Part shown: one piece after another, positions 1 through 5,961 of the stretch
How positions within the stretch are numbered: position 1 is the first letter of the stretch
Layout: each line of letters opens with the position of its first letter
Origin: Nitrospina sp.
Lineage (GTDB): Bacteria > Nitrospinota > Nitrospinia > Nitrospinales > VA-1
Reading direction: 5' to 3'
DNA: 6,215 nt
NCBI GenBank assembly: GCA_003545625.1
Contig: DODH01000167.1
Coordinates: 1 to 6,215, forward strand
The notes under the pieces: model-generated
What the model was told of the DNA's origin: nothing
The model's database searches: none
What the model saw: the letters and a program-made list of their open reading frames with translations, nothing else
Translations under genes and position numbers: made by a program

Positions 1-1113
1 TACATCCGTATCCATGTTCCCGAAGAAGGAACCACATTGCTCGAGGAACAGGATCCTATCGGTACAGGATTCTCTTCCTCATATCATCAGAACCTTCCAC
101 AAAACATAAAGGAAGAAATCACCATCATTGGTGAAGACATGGTGGAGGTGGCGATCGGACCCGATAATCGATCGGTCAGTGCCACCATCCTTCATGCGGT
201 AAAAAGCATTCCTTCCGTAAAAGAAGATGCGGAACCGGATCATGTGTTCGTCAATGACGAGCCGGTATACCATATCAAAGAAGGCGTTTACGCTTGGGAT
301 ATGAAAGGGGAAAATCCGGTGCGGTTGACTACAAAGTACATCCGTGAGTTTGGGAACATTCAAATCCACATTGCCGACACCCCCACCCCAAAAGAAGAAC
401 CAGAACCGGTGGCGCATAAAAAAACAACCGCCCCACCTGCACCGGAACTTTTACCCTCCCTCTCTGAAAAACCTGAAACCGAACTTCTGGAAAAAGAATT
501 CCACATTGAAAAACCGAAAAGTATTCCAGTACCAGAATCTATCGTAACTCCTCCTGTTGAGAAAGAGGAACCCTTCGCCCTGCCAAGCCCTTCATCCCCG
601 CTGGTGCCAAAAAAAATCAGGGTAGGAATTGTGAAGGGATTCCGTCTCGCACAATTTGGCATGAGTGAGAAACAGGTAATCCAGGCAATAGAAGCTGACT
701 TTGGTCTGCTAGAAAAAAAAGTTGAAAGACGGAGAGACCCAGAATCTGGTCAACGCGTTTTGACCATTGCGTCTTTGACACTGGACCCTAAAAACGGGAA
801 AGCCTGGGTTCGTTATTATCTTTCTTCACAGGATCAAACCCTGAATCGGGTCGATGTGATATGGGGCCACCCGGACCACTCCAAAGTGGACCATACAATT
901 TTGCAGAAATCGGCCGAGAGATTCAAAAACCTGTTCCGCCAACTGGAAACCCAGACAGCGATCGCTGTTGTGGATAAAGGACCTTATATTTTTTATGGAG
1001 TGGACATTTTTGGAAACGGAATCAAACTGATGTGGAACAAACCTTATGATAAAAACTTTCAACCCATCTCAAAATCGGAACCCACTTTAACGCTCTCCTA
1101 TTTCCAGCCTTAA
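1..1113 (+). CDS. Hypothetical modular protein, 5' end missing (C-terminal 370 residues visible)
   Basis: The reading frame is open from the first base to a TAA at 1111-1113, so the true start lies outside the window; a TTG at 37 could be read as a start but nothing supports it. Numbering from the first visible residue, residues 1-130 form a mixed, probably folded region. Residues 126-203 are a low-complexity linker rich in Pro, Glu, Lys and Ser. Residues 204-370 form a second domain that opens with GFRLAQFGMSEKQV, continues through ADFGLLEKKVERR, and has alternating hydrophobic strands such as NRVDVIWG and YIFYGVDIFG. From memory, GFR.A.FGM openings occur in uncharacterised proteobacterial proteins, perhaps with a small SmpA/BamE-like fold, but I cannot confirm this. 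No membrane segment or catalytic motif is visible. It converges on flhB with a 47-base gap and shows no flagellar signature, so sharing a role with its neighbours is not implied. The coding call is firm; the function is unknown. Confidence 0.85.
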   Translation, partial: YIRIHVPEEGTTLLEEQDPIGTGFSSSYHQNLPQNIKEEITIIGEDMVEVAIGPDNRSVSATILHAVKSIPSVKEDAEPDHVFVNDEPVYHIKEGVYAWDMKGENPVRLTTKYIREFGNIQIHIADTPTPKEEPEPVAHKKTTAPPAPELLPSLSEKPETELLEKEFHIEKPKSIPVPESIVTPPVEKEEPFALPSPSSPLVPKKIRVGIVKGFRLAQFGMSEKQVIQAIEADFGLLEKKVERRRDPESGQRVLTIASLTLDPKNGKAWVRYYLSSQDQTLNRVDVIWGHPDHSKVDHTILQKSAERFKNLFRQLETQTAIAVVDKGPYIFYGVDIFGNGIKLMWNKPYDKNFQPISKSEPTLTLSYFQP

Positions 1114-1142
1114 CAATAAGAACAAATATTTTAATACACGAA

Positions 1143-1162
1143 AGCTCATAATATTATGGGCT
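1143..1162. terminator. Possible weak terminator between convergent genes
   Basis: GCTCATAATATTATGGGC at 1144-1161 is almost a perfect palindrome, extended by one A-T pair at 1143/1162. On the plus strand all positions pair, with one U-G wobble. On the minus strand the same position becomes an A-C mismatch. It lies between the plus-strand stop (1113) and overlaps the last base of the flhB stop. The T tract at 1171-1175 starts about ten bases after the stem, too far for a classic rho-independent terminator, and the stem is AT-rich with a tiny loop. Position favours a terminator role; the structure is only weakly supportive. Confidence 0.35.
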
Positions 1163-2228
1163 AAGAGTAATTTTTGAGTTTATAAACATAAGCCAGAATC
1201 TCCGCCACCGCTTTATAAAGGCTGGCCGGGATCAATTGCCCAACCTCCACGGTTTTGTTCAAAGTACGCGCCAGCGGTTTGTCTTCCACCAGAGGAATCC
1301 CATTTTCCCTGGCAATTTCTCTAATGCGCATGGCAATGGGTCCTACGCCTTTGGCGATCACCGCAGGAGCCGAAGTTTTTTCAGGGTCATACTTGATCGC
1401 AATGGAAATATGAGTCGGGTTGGTCACCACCACATCTGCATCGGGAACAGCAGACATCATACGTTTTCTCGCCATTTCCATTTGTACCGTTCGAATGCGT
1501 TGTTTAATTTGCGGGTTACCGTCCGTCTCTTTTCTTTCTTCTTTAACTTCCTGCTTGGTCATACGAAGATTCTCACGGTAGGTGAAACGTTGGAACGCCA
1601 AATCAATCAGAGAAAGGAAAATCATAACTAACAAGACTTGGAAAATGATCTCCAACGCAACAAACCCCATGAAAGAAAGGATTTCTCCTACTCCGAGCCC
1701 CATCAAGGGGGGAATCTCATTCCAATGCGACTTTATGATGAAATAGGAAAGAATCGAAATAATCCCGACTTTAAAAAGGGATTTAAACAACTCCATCACA
1801 GTATTTTTTGAAAAAATCCGGCCAAAGCCTTTCATCGGACTCAGTTTGCTAAATTTGGGAATTAATGGATGTGTAGAGAAACGCAGACCTCCGATCTGAA
1901 TCAGGTTGGATGTAACTCCTCCTACCATAATAAGCACCAGGAAAAGGCCGATGACCTTTATAAATCCCGTCATGGCATCTGCTACGACTTTGTATAGTTC
2001 TTCGAAAGTCAGTTGCAGAGTCCCGGCTTCGGCAATCAGCATATGCCAGGAGCCCATCAGGTTGCGGGTGCTTTGCTCCCCTGTGATCAAAAAACCAAGA
2101 AGAGCCGCAAGAAGGACGAATGAAGAATTGATCTCACGACTATGGGCAAAATTACCCTTCTCCTCGCTATCGGTAATACGTTTGGCTGACGGCTCTTCAG
2201 TTTTTTGGTCTTTATTGTCTTCGGCCAT
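1161..2228 (-). CDS. flhB: Flagellar export gate protein FlhB (substrate-specificity switch)
   Basis: FlhB is the inner-membrane protein of the flagellar type III export apparatus that changes export from rod/hook to filament substrates. At 355 residues it has the usual family length. The N-terminus shows the family start (KTEEPSAKRITDSEEKGNFAHSRE, residues 9-32, split here as KTEEPSAKRI and onward). Four hydrophobic segments lie near residues 35-50, 87-110, 150-166 and 185-212. The cytoplasmic domain holds the autocleavage motif NPTH at 270-273 within VVVTNPTHISIAIKY, followed by GVGPIAMRIREIA and the terminal AVAEILAYVY. In characterised FlhB, cleavage occurs between Asn and Pro. The start is set by a strong ribosome site, GGAGAAGG (2240-2233), in the 15-base gap after fliR. 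It is the last gene of the minus-strand run; flhA, a common next gene, is absent here. Four conserved blocks make the call secure. Confidence 0.98.
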   Translation of the reverse strand: MAEDNKDQKTEEPSAKRITDSEEKGNFAHSREINSSFVLLAALLGFLITGEQSTRNLMGSWHMLIAEAGTLQLTFEELYKVVADAMTGFIKVIGLFLVLIMVGGVTSNLIQIGGLRFSTHPLIPKFSKLSPMKGFGRIFSKNTVMELFKSLFKVGIISILSYFIIKSHWNEIPPLMGLGVGEILSFMGFVALEIIFQVLLVMIFLSLIDLAFQRFTYRENLRMTKQEVKEERKETDGNPQIKQRIRTVQMEMARKRMMSAVPDADVVVTNPTHISIAIKYDPEKTSAPAVIAKGVGPIAMRIREIARENGIPLVEDKPLARTLNKTVEVGQLIPASLYKAVAEILAYVYKLKNYS

Positions 2229-2243
2229 AACACCTTCTCCGAT

Positions 2244-3020
2244 TTATAATGCCCACAAAAAACCCATGAACTTGCCAGGAAGATCATACATTTGCTGCTG
2301 GACGAGAACACTGAAAAAAGATAGGGACAGGCCTACCATTAAAAGTCCCACCCCAATTTGCAGAGGAAAACCCACAATAAAAACATTCATTTGTGGAACC
2401 GTTCTGGCCACCAGACCCAGCCCAACGCTGAGAAAGAAAAGAATGGCCATGATGGGAGCCGCAATTTTCACTGCGGTGGTGAAGGTCCCCGAAAAAAGGT
2501 AAAGCATATATTCTGGCGTGAGACTGGAAAAGTTAATCTCTGCGGGGTTGATGATAAAAAAACTTTCTACAATCGCCTGAAGGATGAAATGATGCGCGTC
2601 GACAACCAGAAAAATCAATACCGCTACAATATTATGAAACTGTGCGGTAACGGAAACCTGCGTGTCAGTTTGCGGGTCAATAACGTTCACCACCCCAAAA
2701 CCCATTTGGAAATCTACAACTGTTCCGGCGATCTGAACTGCAGCGAAAATAAGGCGGGTAATATAGGCAATGCCCAGGCCAATGGTCACATCGGACAAGA
2801 GAAAAACGGCCAGGTCAAAAATCCCTTGCGGCTCTGGCAAAGGCCGGGCCTGCACCAGCGGAAAAATCACGATGGAGGTAAAAAGTATGAGTCCGATTTT
2901 CATGCTCACAGGAACCTGCCGACTCCCCAACACCGGAACAAAAAGGATCAGGGCTCCGACTCTGAAGAACACAAACAGGAACCTTTCAAACTCAGCATAA
3001 TTGAGATTGAAAATATCCAT
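2244..3020 (-). CDS. fliR: Flagellar export gate protein FliR
   Basis: FliR is a subunit of the FliP5-FliQ4-FliR1 channel through which flagellar subunits cross the inner membrane. The 258-residue length is normal. The sequence is hydrophobic throughout, with about six membrane segments. Family blocks are clear: FFRVGALILFVPVLGSRQVP (residues 18-37), QMGFGVVNVIDPQTDTQVSV (105-124), FLVVDAHHFIL near 137-147, and GLVARTVPQMNVFIVGFPLQ (202-221). Its ATG shares one base with the fliQ TAA (TAATG), and no Shine-Dalgarno is visible upstream, so translation probably depends on ribosomes finishing fliQ. The stop lies 15 bases before flhB. No truncation or frame break is seen. Confidence 0.97.
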   Translation of the reverse strand: MDIFNLNYAEFERFLFVFFRVGALILFVPVLGSRQVPVSMKIGLILFTSIVIFPLVQARPLPEPQGIFDLAVFLLSDVTIGLGIAYITRLIFAAVQIAGTVVDFQMGFGVVNVIDPQTDTQVSVTAQFHNIVAVLIFLVVDAHHFILQAIVESFFIINPAEINFSSLTPEYMLYLFSGTFTTAVKIAAPIMAILFFLSVGLGLVARTVPQMNVFIVGFPLQIGVGLLMVGLSLSFFSVLVQQQMYDLPGKFMGFLWAL

Positions 3021-3289
3021 TATTGAATATAGTCAGGAAAATTGTTGAGAATTTTAGAGGTGAAGGTCATCATCAACTGCATCAACCAGGGGAAAAACAA
3101 CAGGACAGACAAAAACACAGCCAGAATTTTAGGGATGAAGGTCAAAGTCAATTCTTGAATCGAAGTAACAGCCTGGAAAATTGAAACCGCAAGACCGGTT
3201 ATCAATCCGAACCCCAGCATGGGCGCAGATAAAAGCAGGGTGGTCTTCATGCTTTCCATCGCAAAATCTATAATAAATGCCTGGGTCAT
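3020..3289 (-). CDS. fliQ: Flagellar export gate protein FliQ
   Basis: FliQ is the small two-helix subunit of the FliPQR export channel in the inner membrane. It has 89 residues, exactly the size expected. Two hydrophobic segments lie at about 15-40 (TTLLLSAPMLGFGLITGLAV) and 53-75, joined by the conserved loop IFQAVTSIQELTLTFIPKI, with a short amphipathic tail. It starts 6 bases after fliP, and its Shine-Dalgarno (GGAGG, 3304-3300) is part of the final FliP codons. Its stop overlaps the fliR start by one base. Position between fliP and fliR, size and motif all agree. Confidence 0.97.
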   Translation of the reverse strand: MTQAFIIDFAMESMKTTLLLSAPMLGFGLITGLAVSIFQAVTSIQELTLTFIPKILAVFLSVLLFFPWLMQLMMTFTSKILNNFPDYIQ

Positions 3290-3295
3290 ACGTAT

Positions 3296-4054
3296 TTACC
3301 CTCCAAAACTTCTGATTAGCGAACCCACGGTTAGATACCAACCATCCACCATCACGAACAGCATCAATTTGAATGGAAGGGAAATTAAAACAGGAGGAAG
3401 CATCATCATTCCCATAGATAAAAGTATGCTGGCCACGACCATGTCCAGAATCAAAAAAGGAATATAGATCAAAAATCCGATCTGAAACGCCGTCTTCAAT
3501 TCACTAATGATGAATGCGGGAATCAGGGCTTGAATCGCTAACTCTTCCTCGCTGGCAGGATGGTCATCGGTCAAATTCACAAACAGGGAAAGATCTTTAT
3601 CCCGGGTTTGCTTTAACATAAAACGTTTAATGGGAGCCTCCGCCAGCTTTAATGCATCCATCTGCGATATTTCTTCATTCAAATAAGGCTGCAAGGCGTT
3701 TTGGTTGATTTCTCCCCAGGTCGGCCCCATCACAAAAAGAGTCAGGAACAAGCCCAATCCGATTAGGATCTGAGTTGGCGGGGTTTGTTGTGTACCCATT
3801 GCTTGCCGGAGAAAAGATAATACAATAATGATCCGAGCAAAGGATGTCGTCATAATCAGGATTGATGGAGCCAGCGTCAAGATTGTGAGCAGGAACAAAA
3901 TCTGCAAAGCGCTGGAAACTTTTCCGGGTTCGTCCACGTCTTCCATGCCAAATTGAATGGAAGGAAGCGGTATCGCTTCGGCAGGTACAATCCCACCAAC
4001 TAAAAATACTGGGACAACGAGAATTAAAAGTAGACTGGATATTTTTATATTCAT
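3296..4054 (-). CDS. fliP: Flagellar export gate protein FliP
   Basis: FliP is the main pore-forming subunit of the flagellar export gate. The 252 residues match the family. Residues 1-27 form a signal peptide (hydrophobic core SSLLLILVVPVFLVGGIVP, then AEA before the likely cleavage site), a known FliP trait. The conserved core follows: LAPSILIMTTSFARIIIVLS (61-80) and FLRQAMGTQQTPPTQILIGL (81-100), then the soluble periplasmic segment at roughly 115-185, and the C-terminal membrane pair with the Met-rich stretch LLSMGMMMLPPVLISLPFKL (211-230). The start overlaps the fliO stop in an ATGA arrangement, with only a poor ribosome site upstream, so translational coupling to fliO is likely. Its end carries the fliQ ribosome site. 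Confidence 0.98.
   Translation of the reverse strand: MNIKISSLLLILVVPVFLVGGIVPAEAIPLPSIQFGMEDVDEPGKVSSALQILFLLTILTLAPSILIMTTSFARIIIVLSFLRQAMGTQQTPPTQILIGLGLFLTLFVMGPTWGEINQNALQPYLNEEISQMDALKLAEAPIKRFMLKQTRDKDLSLFVNLTDDHPASEEELAIQALIPAFIISELKTAFQIGFLIYIPFLILDMVVASILLSMGMMMLPPVLISLPFKLMLFVMVDGWYLTVGSLIRSFGG
3300..3304 (-). promoter_or_regulatory. fliQ ribosome binding site embedded in the end of fliP
   Basis: GGAGG on the minus strand lies in the codons for the last two glycines of FliP and ends 10 bases before the fliQ ATG. It is the strongest Shine-Dalgarno in the operon, which may matter because the channel contains several FliQ copies per FliR. It supports the chosen fliQ start. Confidence 0.7.
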
Positions 4055-5340
4055 GCTCTTGCGGTTCTAAACCTTCCCATTTGCTGTTTGATCTGTGCCG
4101 TCACATCGGCTACCGTTTTGCCTTTATTGATTTTTTCGGTGCCGGAAAACTGTTTCATATAGTTTGAAAACCCCGCTTTCCCTCTAGACGCTTTGGCTTC
4201 TTCCGCTTGACGGTTCCCAAGATTCCAATTCAAACCACTGCCCCCTTTTCCTCCTTTAGATTTAATCTCTTCTATTTTTTCAGGGTCAGTTATATTGGTA
4301 AGTAGCGAGATATTATCCTGTGACATTCCAAGCACCAGCACCTCACCTGCGACTTCGACCAAGACAATATTTTTTTTGGGTGCTAAAAATCCACTACCCA
4401 GAACATTCACCAGCTTTTCCCCGCCGCCAAACATCGTATTTTTCAATACATATTTCTTGAAACCAAAAAACAGAAGAAACATGATTCCAAGAACCACAGC
4501 CAGCATGGAAAACATTTTCAAGCTGGAGGGAATCAACTCAATAGGTTTTCCTGTTGGCCGGGAATCTTTCAAGGAAAACAGGTTCCCCTTCGTTTTCGAA
4601 CGATCATTTTGGAATTTTTGTGTTTCTTTTTCCGCTTTGGAATTTGGCAGGGCGGCTTTTTTAATTCGATCAACGATCGGATCTACCCCCATTCCGGCAC
4701 GGACCACCTTAATATCCGGAACCTTCTCCACCTTTCTTGTTTCCCGGGTTTGAGCAGTTGTTGATATTTTTTTCAACTTTGTAGTAGCCAGGGTTTTCTT
4801 ATTTTTCTGAGCCCGGATTTTCGCGGAAGCTCGGGCCAGAAAAACCGCTAATTCGTCTTCGGTCATCAGGTCATCGGATTCCCGACTTTCAACGAAGGAG
4901 GCGGACTTCGGGTTGAACACAGGCCTCACCTGGCCAAGACGGACAATCACAAACCGTCCCTGACGGGCAAGGCGGAACCGGTCCTGGAGATCATCGGACT
5001 TATCTTTTTTCAGGAATCGAACCCGCAAAGTTTCCGCATCGAATTGAGCGGCAAATACCTTCGTGATGGAAGAACTGTCAGCAGGAAAATATTTTTTCGC
5101 GGGCTTAATAAATGCCAGGGGAAAATCAATTTGAACCGACTTATCAAGAAACACCGGACCCTTATAGTCACCAACTGGCTTCTCAAACTCGAGTCGAACA
5201 ATGAATCCATCATCCACTTTGCTGGTAGTTACATTTTTTAAAAGGTTAAGAGAATCCCATTTCTCGTAGGCTCCAGCCAGAGTGGTGAGAGAAAACAAAA
5301 AGATTCCAACCAGAAGTTCAATTCTTAAAGCACGTTTCAT
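4051..5340 (-). CDS. fliO: Flagellar assembly factor FliO, long form with AMIN-like periplasmic domain
   Basis: FliO is a single-pass membrane protein that helps FliP assemble into the export gate. Typical FliO is about 100-150 residues; this one has 429. Order of parts: signal peptide 1-24 (ending TLAGA); a beta-rich region about 26-138 with strands such as GFIVRLEF, SVQIDFPL, LRVRFL and RFVIVRLG, resembling the AMIN fold; a lysine-rich linker about 150-270; a membrane segment at 275-293; and the FliO core about 295-360, with KLVNVLGSGFLAPKKNIVLV (309-328) and VLVLGMSQDNISLLTNI (334-350). A Gly/Lys-rich tail follows to 429. In characterised FliO the core is cytoplasmic, so the long part should face the periplasm. 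The start has AAGGG 8 bases upstream, follows a likely sigma-54 promoter, and gives a complete signal peptide. Identity rests on the core plus position before fliP. The AMIN assignment is an inference from strand pattern. Confidence 0.93.
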   Translation of the reverse strand: MKRALRIELLVGIFLFSLTTLAGAYEKWDSLNLLKNVTTSKVDDGFIVRLEFEKPVGDYKGPVFLDKSVQIDFPLAFIKPAKKYFPADSSSITKVFAAQFDAETLRVRFLKKDKSDDLQDRFRLARQGRFVIVRLGQVRPVFNPKSASFVESRESDDLMTEDELAVFLARASAKIRAQKNKKTLATTKLKKISTTAQTRETRKVEKVPDIKVVRAGMGVDPIVDRIKKAALPNSKAEKETQKFQNDRSKTKGNLFSLKDSRPTGKPIELIPSSLKMFSMLAVVLGIMFLLFFGFKKYVLKNTMFGGGEKLVNVLGSGFLAPKKNIVLVEVAGEVLVLGMSQDNISLLTNITDPEKIEEIKSKGGKGGSGLNWNLGNRQAEEAKASRGKAGFSNYMKQFSGTEKINKGKTVADVTAQIKQQMGRFRTARA

Positions 5341-5348
5341 TTTAAGTA

Positions 5349-5386
5349 CCCTTGCTCGTTTTAAGTTCCGTCAAAAAACCGACAAG
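5349..5386 (-). promoter_or_regulatory. fliO leader with hairpin covering part of the ribosome binding site
   Basis: The minus-strand leader before fliO contains the Shine-Dalgarno AAGGG (5353-5349), 8 bases from the ATG. CTTGT (5386-5382) can pair with GCAAG (5355-5351), and GTTTT (5379-5375) with AAAAC (5362-5358). These are separated by a 2x2 internal loop and closed by a 12-base loop. The CAAG part of the ribosome site would be paired. The stem is AT-rich and only moderately stable, so a regulatory role is a suggestion only. Confidence 0.35.
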
Positions 5387-5407
5387 TTTTTCCTTAAAAC
5401 ACTAAAT

Positions 5408-5423
5408 TGCAAAGGTCGTACCT
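5408..5423 (-). promoter_or_regulatory. Sigma-54 (-24/-12) promoter for the fliO-flhB genes
   Basis: The minus strand reads AGGTACGACCTTTGCA. Against the sigma-54 consensus TGGCACG-N4-TTGCA it matches 10 of 12 fixed positions, including the invariant GG and GC separated by exactly 10 bases. Taking the C of GC (5409) as -12 puts the transcription start near 5397, giving a leader of about 57 bases to the fliO ATG. It lies just downstream of the fliN terminator, where a new promoter would be needed. Sigma-54 control of mid-level flagellar genes is well known in several proteobacterial groups. No competing sigma-70 or sigma-28 promoter stood out in this gap. Confidence 0.7.
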
Positions 5424-5461
5424 AAATGAAACAAATTTTAGGCAAACACAGTTTTTTTAGG
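5421..5461 (-). repeat. CCTAAAA repeats upstream of the -24 element
   Basis: On the minus strand CCTAAAA occurs at 5461-5455 and again at 5442-5436 (19 bases start to start). An inverted partner, TTTAGG, at 5426-5421 overlaps the -24 element, so CCTAAA (5442-5437) and TTTAGG form a 6-base inverted repeat. These could be binding sites for a regulator or simply AT-rich promoter DNA; the elements are short. Confidence 0.25.
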
Positions 5462-5492
5462 GCTTTTATTTGTGCAACAGGGTGGGAGTCTG

Positions 5493-5505
5493 ATACCAAC
5501 GGTAT
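5493..5505. repeat. Inverted repeat ATACC-N3-GGTAT, possible activator site
   Basis: A perfect 5-base inverted repeat with a 3-base spacer lies in the fliN-fliO gap, centred about 100 bases upstream of the predicted sigma-54 start. That is a usual distance for an enhancer bound by a sigma-54 activator. On the plus strand it is followed by TTTTT (5505-5509) and looks like a very small terminator, but there is no plus-strand gene ending here. A single short palindrome is weak evidence. Confidence 0.3.
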
Positions 5506-5539
5506 TTTTCCAGGCAGGAGTACTCAGAGGAGAAACGAC

Positions 5540-5575
5540 AAAACCGGCCGCAGAGCTATCAATGCGACCGGTTTT
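5540..5575 (-). terminator. Rho-independent terminator after fliN
   Basis: AAAACCGG (5540-5547) pairs with CCGGTTTT (5568-5575). After one mismatch, CGCA (5549-5552) pairs with TGCG (5563-5566), leaving a 10-base loop. Read on the minus strand the stem ends in CCGG followed by TTTTGTCGTTT, a good T tract. It overlaps the fliN TAA (5576-5574), so transcription ends immediately after fliN. On the plus strand the T run is shorter, giving at most weak bidirectional function. Confidence 0.85.
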
Positions 5576-5957
5576 ATGCCAGAGACTGCACGCGTTCCAT
5601 GGGTGAAACAATATCGGTCAACCTCACGCCAAACTTTTCGTTAACCACTACCACCTCACCACGGGCCACCAGCTTTTGATTGACCAGAACTTCCAAAGGC
5701 TCACCCACCAGTTTGGTCAGTTCTATTACCGACCCCTGCCCTAATTGCAGGAGATCGTTGATCAACATTTTGCTTCGGCCCAGCTCCACGGAAACAGTCA
5801 GGGGGATGTCGAGAATGAGGTCCAGGCTTTTGGTTTCGCCACTTGGAGCTGCGGATTTATCCGCCTCATCCAAAACCTCATCAGCGTCTTCCCCTGCGTC
5901 GATATCCTCGATATCTTCCAGAGCTTCAAGATCCTCTTTTGCGGCTTCATCTTCCAT
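5574..5957 (-). CDS. fliN: Flagellar motor switch protein FliN
   Basis: FliN forms the lower ring of the flagellar C-ring, works with FliM and FliG in direction switching, and binds the FliH-FliI export complex. The protein has 127 residues, a normal size. Residues 1-34 are strikingly acidic, with 18 Asp or Glu, and probably flexible. The SpoA domain spans about 45-127, with the family blocks LDIPLTVSVELGRSKMLIND (49-68), LLQLGQGSVIELTKLVGEPL (69-88), VLVNQKLVARGEVVVVNEKF (90-109) and GVRLTDIV (110-117). The start is supported by AAGGA 7 bases upstream. The gene follows fliM by 4 bases and ends inside a strong terminator stem, which separates it from fliO. Confidence 0.98.
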   Translation of the reverse strand: MEDEAAKEDLEALEDIEDIDAGEDADEVLDEADKSAAPSGETKSLDLILDIPLTVSVELGRSKMLINDLLQLGQGSVIELTKLVGEPLEVLVNQKLVARGEVVVVNEKFGVRLTDIVSPMERVQSLA

Positions 5958-5961
5958 AATC

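Noticed and set aside
152..175. Direct repeat CGATCGG at 152-158 and 169-175 as a regulatory or recombination site
   Set aside because: It lies inside a coding region with normal codons (IGPDNRSV) and is short and palindromic in itself; chance is adequate.
1906..2502. Long plus-strand open frame (198 codons) opposite fliR and flhB
   Set aside because: It is antisense to two well-conserved membrane proteins and spans their junction, with an Arg/Ser/Thr/Pro-rich composition typical of the reverse complement of hydrophobic genes.
4370..4377. Run of eight A on the fliO coding strand (and A8 runs at 609-616 and 713-720 in the plus-strand gene) as possible slippage or programmed frameshift sites
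   Set aside because: The reading frames stay intact through all three and the downstream residues match the family in fliO; no stimulating structure or useful alternative frame was seen. The runs encode ordinary Lys codons.
5493..5509. Small hairpin followed by TTTTT read as a plus-strand terminator
   Set aside because: A 5-base stem with a 3-base loop is too weak, and no plus-strand gene ends there; an operator-like role is more plausible.
5426..5644. Plus-strand 72-codon open frame spanning the fliN-fliO gap
   Set aside because: No ribosome site or protein-like composition; it crosses the terminator and runs antisense into the conserved FliN C-terminus, so it is a shadow frame.
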